28,409 bases of DNA from Saprospiraceae bacterium UBA7328 (GTDB taxonomy: Bacteria > Bacteroidota > Bacteroidia > Chitinophagales > Saprospiraceae). A program made the position numbers and the translations under genes. Positions 23,466 to 28,409 of the stretch are shown piece by piece; position 1 is the first letter of the stretch; each line of letters opens with the position of its first letter. The stretch covers positions 1,189 to 29,597 of the forward strand of contig DKPS01000268.1 of assembly GCA_002471345.1 (NCBI GenBank), read 5' to 3'. A model generated the notes under the pieces. The model was not told where the DNA came from, made no database searches, and was given only the letters and a program-made list of their open reading frames with translations.

Positions 23466-24293
23466 ATGTGTGGAAGGTATACATTAGTCAAAGAGATTAA
23501 ATTACTGACAAAAAAGTTTAACCTAACTGCATCTCCTGAAATTGAAGCTTTTAAGTCGTTTAATATTGCTCCATCACAGCAAGCACCAGTTTTGGCTTCA
23601 GATAACCCTTCTACCCTTCAAATGTTCACCTTTGGCTATATACCAGAGTGGCAAAAGACCAGAAAATATTTAATTAATGCAAGGTCAGAAGGAAGTGGTA
23701 AATATTATAATCAAGAAGATGACCCAAATTATACGGGTGCATTTCACATTAAGGATTCGAGAGAGTTTAGGTCACTGATTAGAGGACAAAGGTGTCTGAT
23801 TTGGGCCAATTGTTTTTTTGAAGGTTCTAAGGAAGAAAAGTTAAGCAAACCATTTGTAGTATACCTTAAAGAAAAGAGAATCTTTGCACTTGCAGGAATA
23901 TGGAAGGAATGGGTAGATAAATCAACGGGTGAATTGAAAAAATCATTTGCAATATTGACAACCTATCCTAATGGCATGATGAAGAAACATGTCAAACATC
24001 ATCGAACTCCTGTAATTATTCAGGAACATGATTATCAAAAATGGCTCAATCTAGAAACTCCATTACCAGATGTTACTGATTTGTTGCACCCGCTACCTGA
24101 ACATGATATGAATGCATATCCCGTTAATACTAGAGTTAAAAACGTGAGAAACAATGATCGAGATATTATCGAACCTATCGGTGAGCGTGTTTATGCCGAA
24201 ACTGAGTTCAAAATAGAAGAAAGGTTGCAGAAGACAGGCTTTGGAGATTCGAATGCAAGAAGACGCCGAGCTGACGAGAAAAAAAGAAAATAG
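23466..24293 (+). CDS. SOS response-associated peptidase (SRAP; YedK/HMCES family)
   Basis: The protein caps abasic sites in single-stranded DNA by a covalent link from Cys2. The 275-residue sequence begins MCGRYTL, so Cys2 is exposed after Met removal. FNIAPSQQAPVL and FGYIPEW follow. The active-site residues are N71 (LINARSEG), E119 (CFFEG) and H178 (HHRTPVII, in place of the usual HxRMP). A segment of about 20 residues (77-98) between NARSEG and the FRSLIRGQRCLI strand is longer than in short members. The C-terminal tail is very basic (ARRRRADEKKRK) and may contact DNA. The stop is one base from the end of the convergent threonine synthase gene. Confidence 0.92.
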   Translation: MCGRYTLVKEIKLLTKKFNLTASPEIEAFKSFNIAPSQQAPVLASDNPSTLQMFTFGYIPEWQKTRKYLINARSEGSGKYYNQEDDPNYTGAFHIKDSREFRSLIRGQRCLIWANCFFEGSKEEKLSKPFVVYLKEKRIFALAGIWKEWVDKSTGELKKSFAILTTYPNGMMKKHVKHHRTPVIIQEHDYQKWLNLETPLPDVTDLLHPLPEHDMNAYPVNTRVKNVRNNDRDIIEPIGERVYAETEFKIEERLQKTGFGDSNARRRRADEKKRK

Positions 24294-24294
24294 T

Positions 24295-25464
24295 CTAAGA
24301 ATATGCTTCTTGAATATTTTCAACATATTTGTAAGCAGAGCCTGTATTCAGCAAGACAACAGATTCATCAGTCTTAATCCATTCCTCTTTTCTCAATTTT
24401 TTAAAGGCCTCCCATACAGCAGCACCTTCAGGTGAAAGAAATACTCCTTCGGTTTGAGCAAATTCTGAAAGGCCATTCATCATTTCTTCTTCTGAAACAT
24501 CCAAAGCATATCCATTACTTTCATTTAATGTCTTAAGTATCAACTTGTTTCCAAATGCATGAGGTACTCTTAGTCCATTAGCGATGGTTTTTTTAGGACT
24601 CTTGAAAGGAATAGAAGAATCTTTCCCTTCTTTCCATGCGGTAACAATAGGATTACATCCATCAGTCTGTACGGCTACCATTCTTGTAGGAATAGAACTT
24701 ACCCATCCCATTTCCTTCATTTCTTTGAAAGCTTTCCAAATACCGATAAGTCCTGTTCCACCTCCTGTAGGATAGATACAAACATCAGGAAGTTTCCAAT
24801 TCATTTGTTCTGCAATCTCATAACCCATAGTTTTTTTCCCTTCAAGTCTGAATGGTTCTTTGAGAGTAGTAATATCAAACCAAGACCCATCATTTTTATC
24901 TCTCATCATTGCTCCAGCATCTGATATTGATCCTGGTACAGTGGTAACCTTTGCACCCATCACTCTGCAGTCCACTTGAAAAACCTTTGGAGTTGCCTCA
25001 GGCATAAAAATATGTGCATCGATATCTGCTTTGGCGCAATATGCACTTAAGGCGGAACCAGCATTTCCTGCTGTAGGAATAGATGCGGATTGAATACTTA
25101 ATTCTTTCGCTTTAGAAATAGCCATTGAAATTCCTCTAGCCTTGAATGATCCAGAAGGGTTAAAGCCTTCATCTTTCAATAGAAGATTGTGACAATCATA
25201 AGTGCTCCCAAGTTTTTTTAAAGGGATTAGAGGTGTTCCACCTTCCCCTAGATGAAGCTGATTTTCTATACTTTCGATAGGAAGCATGGCCTGATATCTC
25301 CACATATCATTTCTTTCAGCAATGAGTTCATTTGGACTACATTTACTCAAATCATATTTCGCCACTAATGGTTGATTATCATCAGTACAAAAAGTCTGTG
25401 TCTCATCTTTGTTATAGGTTTTGCCACATTGATGGCACTCAAGGTGTGTATATCTTGTTATCAT
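24295..25464 (-). CDS. thrC: Threonine synthase
   Basis: The enzyme makes threonine from O-phosphohomoserine with pyridoxal phosphate, downstream of aspartokinase. The 389-residue protein opens with a zinc-ribbon-like stretch (LECHQCGKTY, C10 and C13, then C26), found in some threonine synthases. LGEGGTPLIPL is followed by KDEGFNPSGSFKARG with the PLP lysine K108. AGNAGSALSAYCAKA and the Gly-rich phosphate-binding PTGGGTGLIGIWK are the other fold-type II marks. The related cysteate and diaminobutyrate enzymes share this fold, so the name is likely but not certain. It is convergent with SRAP and divergent from the desaturase gene, with a 125-base gap showing only a weak -7 candidate (TAGCTTTA, 25562-25569) for the latter. 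Confidence 0.88.
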   Translation of the reverse strand: MITRYTHLECHQCGKTYNKDETQTFCTDDNQPLVAKYDLSKCSPNELIAERNDMWRYQAMLPIESIENQLHLGEGGTPLIPLKKLGSTYDCHNLLLKDEGFNPSGSFKARGISMAISKAKELSIQSASIPTAGNAGSALSAYCAKADIDAHIFMPEATPKVFQVDCRVMGAKVTTVPGSISDAGAMMRDKNDGSWFDITTLKEPFRLEGKKTMGYEIAEQMNWKLPDVCIYPTGGGTGLIGIWKAFKEMKEMGWVSSIPTRMVAVQTDGCNPIVTAWKEGKDSSIPFKSPKKTIANGLRVPHAFGNKLILKTLNESNGYALDVSEEEMMNGLSEFAQTEGVFLSPEGAAVWEAFKKLRKEEWIKTDESVVLLNTGSAYKYVENIQEAYS

Positions 25465-25589
25465 GGCTTAAAAATATTCCAATTTGTTTCCTTATGATAA
25501 TTCTTTCCATAATTTGATTCAAATGTTGAATTGATTAACCTTAAAAGGAGATATAAATCATTAGCTTTATCAACACTAACATTTAGATT

Positions 25590-26438
25590 ATGGAAGCTTT
25601 TTTATCATTTTTTGAGAATTTAGAAAATTGGCAAAAATTGGCCTGGATTTTTGGAGTTCTTAGTTTGACTAGTCTTATTGAAGTTTTTGATCCTCTCATT
25701 AATTTTGATTATAAGAAATGGAAGCATGCTGGAGTGAATATCTTTTTTTTAGTATGTACTATTATAATTAATGCATTGTTTAGTGCTGCTGTGGTTGGTG
25801 TATGCATTTGGACTGGGGAAAACTCATTTGGCTTGCTTAATATGATGTCACTTCCGATGTGGGCATCTTTGCTTTTAGGTGTTATGGCATTGGATTTTAT
25901 TGCTCAATATGTAGCACATGTCACTCTCCATAAAGTTGGTTTCATGTGGAGGTTTCATATGATTCATCATAGTGATACTCATGTAGATGCAACTACGGGT
26001 ACGAGACATCATCCAGGAGACTATGTTTTTAGGGAAATATTTGCTCTTGTAGCTATTTTGATTACAGGAATGCCAATTGCATTCTATTTGTTTTATAGAA
26101 TTTTGACAATACCATTTACCTACTTCACTCATGCTAATATTGGGATGGCTGAATGGTTGGACAAAGCATTGAGTGTGATTTTTGTTACTCCTAATATGCA
26201 TAAGTTTCACCATCATTTTGAAAGACCATGGACAGATACAAATTATGGAAATATCTTTTCTCTTTGGGACAGAATCTTCGGCACCATGGTTTATGATGAC
26301 CCTAAAAAGGTAGTTTATGGTTTAGACATATTAGATGATTCTAAAGACGAAAATTTAGGATATCAGTTAGGTGTACCTTTTAATAAAGACGTTAAGACAG
26401 ATTACATGTTTTTCAAACCTAGAGGCAATAAGGATTAA
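25590..26438 (+). CDS. Sterol desaturase / fatty acid hydroxylase family membrane protein
   Basis: The 282-residue protein has about four membrane segments and the three His boxes of this di-iron superfamily: H110-V-T-L-H114, H123-M-I-H126-H127 with HSDTHVD, and H204-K-F-H-H-H-F near the C-terminus. RHHPGDYVFRE also contributes His residues. The end GNIFSLWDRIFGTM is typical. The enzymes use O2 at a di-iron centre to hydroxylate or desaturate lipids at the membrane. The N-terminal segment and lack of a cytochrome b5 domain fit the bacterial group. The substrate could be a fatty acid, carotenoid or hopanoid-type lipid; the sequence does not decide. The HAD gene's open frame begins inside its 3' end. 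Confidence 0.88.
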   Translation: MEAFLSFFENLENWQKLAWIFGVLSLTSLIEVFDPLINFDYKKWKHAGVNIFFLVCTIIINALFSAAVVGVCIWTGENSFGLLNMMSLPMWASLLLGVMALDFIAQYVAHVTLHKVGFMWRFHMIHHSDTHVDATTGTRHHPGDYVFREIFALVAILITGMPIAFYLFYRILTIPFTYFTHANIGMAEWLDKALSVIFVTPNMHKFHHHFERPWTDTNYGNIFSLWDRIFGTMVYDDPKKVVYGLDILDDSKDENLGYQLGVPFNKDVKTDYMFFKPRGNKD

Positions 26439-27132
26439 AAAGGAAGCTTCAAATATTTCTTGGTTGCTTTTTGATCTAGACAATACACTTCTAGACTTTA
26501 GTGAATCTAGTAAAAAGGCTTTTAGGTCTCTTTTCAAAGAGAAGGGGCTCAGTTACTCTGAAGAGATCTATGGTCTTTATAAAAATATCAACGCCAAAGT
26601 TTGGGCTCAATTTGAAGCCGGACAGATCACAGCAACGGAGATACGGGAAACAAGATTTTCTATCTTATTCAAAGAGTTAGGTCTCACTCATCTTAATGGG
26701 GAAGAAAGCAATAGAATATATTTAGATTATATCGTTCAAAATAGCAATACCTATTATGGAGTAACACAATTGCTGAGTAGTCTTAAACCTAAATATAAAC
26801 TTAGTATTGTGACCAATGGACTTAAAGAGGTACAGCGCCCACGATTAAAACGAGTGGGAATTGATCATTTCTTTGATAGCATTATTGTTTCGGATGAAAT
26901 AGGAGTCGCTAAACCTCATGAAGGATTTTTTGAGCATGCCTATCAGTCCATACAGAATCCACCCCGCAAAGACCAAATGATGATTATCGGAGACAGCCTT
27001 AAATCCGACATTTTAGGTGGCCATAAATTCGGAATTAACACCTGTTTGATATCAACAAAGGAAGAAAAGGAAGACTTTATAATTCCTACATATCAGATCA
27101 GTAAAGTAACAGATTTACCTTTCATACTTTAA
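26371..27132 (+). CDS. yjjG: HAD-family phosphatase, YjjG type
   Basis: The sequence has the HAD motifs: LLFDLDNTLLDF with D35-L-D37, SIVTNGL, KPHEGFF (Lys) and IIGDSLKSDILGG. The cap after motif I and the GVAKPHEG/FEHAY patterns match YjjG-like nucleotidases, which remove phosphate from pyrimidine or non-standard nucleoside monophosphates. The start is uncertain. The GTG at 26371 adds 32 residues and overlaps the desaturase by 68 bases. An ATT at 26434 or a TTG at 26464 would begin closer to motif I, but no ATG is available. If it starts at TTG 26464 there are only about two residues before the first strand, which is short. The 69-base gap to the convergent gene shows no clear terminator. 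Confidence 0.85.
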   Translation: MYLLIKTLRQITCFSNLEAIRIKKEASNISWLLFDLDNTLLDFSESSKKAFRSLFKEKGLSYSEEIYGLYKNINAKVWAQFEAGQITATEIRETRFSILFKELGLTHLNGEESNRIYLDYIVQNSNTYYGVTQLLSSLKPKYKLSIVTNGLKEVQRPRLKRVGIDHFFDSIIVSDEIGVAKPHEGFFEHAYQSIQNPPRKDQMMIIGDSLKSDILGGHKFGINTCLISTKEEKEDFIIPTYQISKVTDLPFIL

Positions 27133-27201
27133 TTATCGAATCTTCCTTTTTTTTCCTGCTATCTATTTAGATTTATTCTCATTATACAGATGTGGATTTT
27201 C

Positions 27202-28062
27202 TTATGACTTTAGTTTTTCATTTGTATCATGAAGTCTTTTCACTGCATATGGATCCTTCGGATTGATTTTTAATGCCTCTATAAAGCAGTCCTTGGCGTC
27301 GTTCCATTCTTCTTTTCCCATATGAGAAACTCCAAGACTGTAATGAGATCGAGGTTCATAAGGATACATTTTCTGATTAAGTTTGAATATTTGTTGTGCT
27401 TTTTCAAACTCACCAGCAGATTGGAGCACTGATCCATAAGTGTTCAGCTCATAGATTCCACTATTTATGCGATCTGTATCATCAATGATTTGGTCTATTT
27501 CGTGATCGAATTGCTCTATTTCATGGTTTTCATAGAAGTCTATCATGTAAGAGACAGCTTGGTATCTAGGTTCCGAGGGGATTCCTGCTGCTAGCTGAGC
27601 GATATCCAGCTCTAGAGAATTCAAAGGCCGCTCTACGATCCTGCCAACCTCAGAGCCATTTTTTTCAAAAATAAAGGTGGGGACTCGATGTATATGAGCC
27701 CCTTTTTCTTCTGCTTCAGGCCCTTGTTTATAATGTGCCCTGCCTCCATGTAAGCCTACTAAAGATATATGCTCTGTATCTAAGCCAAGGGAATTCCAAA
27801 GCGAAATGAATTTAGGGACCCAATTCTTACTGTCACCACACCAAGTTCCTAGATATATTGTCACGTTCATTTTTTCTAAATTAGAAACCCCCATTTGAAT
27901 ATCATTGTCAGGGTAATAGTCTTTGATAGATTCTTCATACCATTCGGCATAAGGAGCTTGGGTTAATGCATCATTACTTATTGGGCCCCAAAGATGCTCT
28001 TCTTCAGAGCTGGTAGTATAAGTTTGATTTTGAGAATAAGAAGCAATCACTCCAAGAATCAA
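27202..28062 (-). CDS. Thioredoxin-fold protein with C-terminal TPR; frame extends upstream through an in-frame TAG
   Basis: The annotated frame uses TTG 28062, but the six sense codons upstream (28080-28063) keep the same frame and continue a signal peptide (YIITFSLILGVIASYS). Beyond them are TAG (28083-28081), ATA and ATG (28089-28087). A perfect -7 box lies at 28125-28118, giving the ATG a normal leader. The thioredoxin part has YLGTWCGDSKNWVP (C75, no second Cys of CxxC) and VPTFIFEKNG with the cis-Pro. Residues about 195-280 form TPR-like helices (YSLGVSHMGKEEWNDAKDCF, then ALKINPKDPYAVKRL). It is probably an exported thiol or chaperone-like protein; CGDS forms occur in Bacteroidota. As written, protein could start at TTG. 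Confidence 0.8.
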   Translation of the reverse strand: MILGVIASYSQNQTYTTSSEEEHLWGPISNDALTQAPYAEWYEESIKDYYPDNDIQMGVSNLEKMNVTIYLGTWCGDSKNWVPKFISLWNSLGLDTEHISLVGLHGGRAHYKQGPEAEEKGAHIHRVPTFIFEKNGSEVGRIVERPLNSLELDIAQLAAGIPSEPRYQAVSYMIDFYENHEIEQFDHEIDQIIDDTDRINSGIYELNTYGSVLQSAGEFEKAQQIFKLNQKMYPYEPRSHYSLGVSHMGKEEWNDAKDCFIEALKINPKDPYAVKRLHDTNEKLKS

Positions 28063-28117
28063 GCTAAATGTAATTATGTACTATATCATGATAATCGTTT
28101 TTGAATTAGTAAATATC

Positions 28118-28125
28118 CAAAGCTA
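28118..28125 (-). promoter_or_regulatory. -7 box TAGCTTTG (minus strand) for the thioredoxin/TPR gene
   Basis: The minus strand 28125-28118 reads TAGCTTTG, an exact TAnnTTTG match 28 bases before the ATG at 28089, so the message would begin just upstream of that ATG. The start at TTG 28062 would leave a leader 27 bases longer. Between 28126 and 28246 I see only a 7-bp inverted repeat (28156-28162 with 28186-28192). Confidence 0.5.
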
Positions 28126-28246
28126 TTATTCAAACCTACATGTGCCTGTTAATCGATTGTCAATGAATTGGAAATGAAATGTTAATGACAATATTGAAAA
28201 GCGATTAAATCTCTTGTCAAAATGTACTGAATTTTCTTGGAAAATG

Positions 28247-28254
28247 TATATTTG
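28247..28254 (+). promoter_or_regulatory. -7 box TATATTTG for tRNA-Ala
   Basis: TATATTTG is an exact TAnnTTTG match 20 bases before the tRNA. The expected TTG box 19-21 bases upstream is not obvious. Confidence 0.5.
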
Positions 28255-28274
28255 GCAACCCAAATGGACTGAAT

Positions 28275-28351
28275 GGGGCCTTAGCTCAGTTGGCTAGAGT
28301 GCTTGACTGGCAGTCAAGAGGTCACGGGTTCGAATCCCGTAGGCTCCACCA
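28275..28351 (+). tRNA. tRNA-Ala (anticodon GGC), CCA encoded
   Basis: The cloverleaf is complete. GGGGCCT (28275-28281) pairs with AGGCTCC (28341-28347), and position 3:70 is the G-U pair that marks alanine tRNAs. The D arm contains AGCTCAGTTGGCTAGAG. The anticodon stem CTTGA/TCAAG encloses the loop CTGGCAG, so the anticodon is GGC and reads GCC. The T arm has GGGTTCGAATCCC. The discriminator base and CCA (28348-28351) are encoded. No intron is present. Confidence 0.97.
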
Positions 28352-28360
28352 TGATAATCA

Positions 28361-28395
28361 AAGAGTTATGAATATATTTCCATAACTCTTTTTTT
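28361..28395 (+). terminator. Intrinsic terminator of tRNA-Ala
   Basis: AAGAGTTATG (28361-28370) and CATAACTCTT (28381-28390) form a perfect 10-bp stem with a 10-base loop. A T-run to 28395 follows on the plus strand. It starts 10 bases after the CCA end of the tRNA. Confidence 0.85.
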
Positions 28396-28409
28396 AGTTG
28401 TGAACATTT

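Noticed and set aside
1..28409. Reassigned stop codon to explain the two in-frame stops
   Set aside because: TAA, TAG and TGA all serve as normal terminal stops in this window, and the internal stops are of two kinds.

Overview
The window reads as chromosomal DNA from an AT-rich aerobic member of the Bacteroidota, probably marine or free-living. The pointers are several upstream boxes of the form TAnnTTTG, which is the -7 element of this phylum. Shine-Dalgarno sequences are almost absent. Protein families typical of the phylum are present (DUF5916 outer-membrane protein, DUF6503 lipoprotein, DUF1761, LuxE-like acyltransferase, CcmB/CcsA/CcmD set), together with a small SRP RNA. I cannot name a genus. 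I see no phage, insertion sequence, CRISPR array or plasmid gene.

Left part (1-8100). A sodium:solute symporter on the minus strand is cut by the window edge. Then come a sugar-nucleotide-type nucleotidyltransferase, a DUF1761 membrane protein and a convergent GNAT acetyltransferase. A 407-base gap carries a good promoter and three inverted repeats ahead of aspartokinase (TTG start). Aspartokinase, DusB and a CCA-adding enzyme follow on one strand with short gaps. A 375-base gap holds two hairpin elements and a Trp-rich mini-ORF before an RluA-type pseudouridine synthase. DusB, the CCA enzyme and RluA all act on RNA.

Middle part (8100-16500). The SRP RNA has its own promoter and precedes a fructose-6-phosphate aldolase/transaldolase, ArsC-like and HemF run. 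A tightly packed block follows: a lipoprotein gene overlaps the 3' end of hemF, and its start overlaps the start of a divergent LuxE-like gene. That gene in turn overlaps the 3' end of a LysM plus amidase gene. Next is the cytochrome c maturation cluster ccmB-ccsA-ccmD, with glutamate dehydrogenase overlapping ccmD by 8 bases. The CcsA-like protein carries an unusually large domain between its first two membrane segments.

Right part (16500-28409) is mostly exported proteins: a DUF6503 lipoprotein interrupted by an in-frame TAA, a DUF5916 outer-membrane protein, an M20 peptidase whose first metal ligand appears to be Gln, an HD hydrolase, and a lipoprotein with four Cys/His repeats. After these come a lipocalin-like secreted protein, an SRAP (HMCES/YedK) DNA-protein crosslink protein, threonine synthase, a sterol-desaturase-family enzyme, a YjjG-like HAD phosphatase, a thioredoxin/TPR protein with an in-frame TAG at codon 3 of its likely reading frame, and tRNA-Ala(GGC) with a terminator.

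Most of the window is ordinary housekeeping DNA. The items most worth a second look are the two in-frame stops, the four-copy Cys/His lipoprotein, the four leftward-terminator-like hairpins with shared flanking sequence, the mini-ORF with alternative hairpins at 7163-7291, and the enlarged CcsA.
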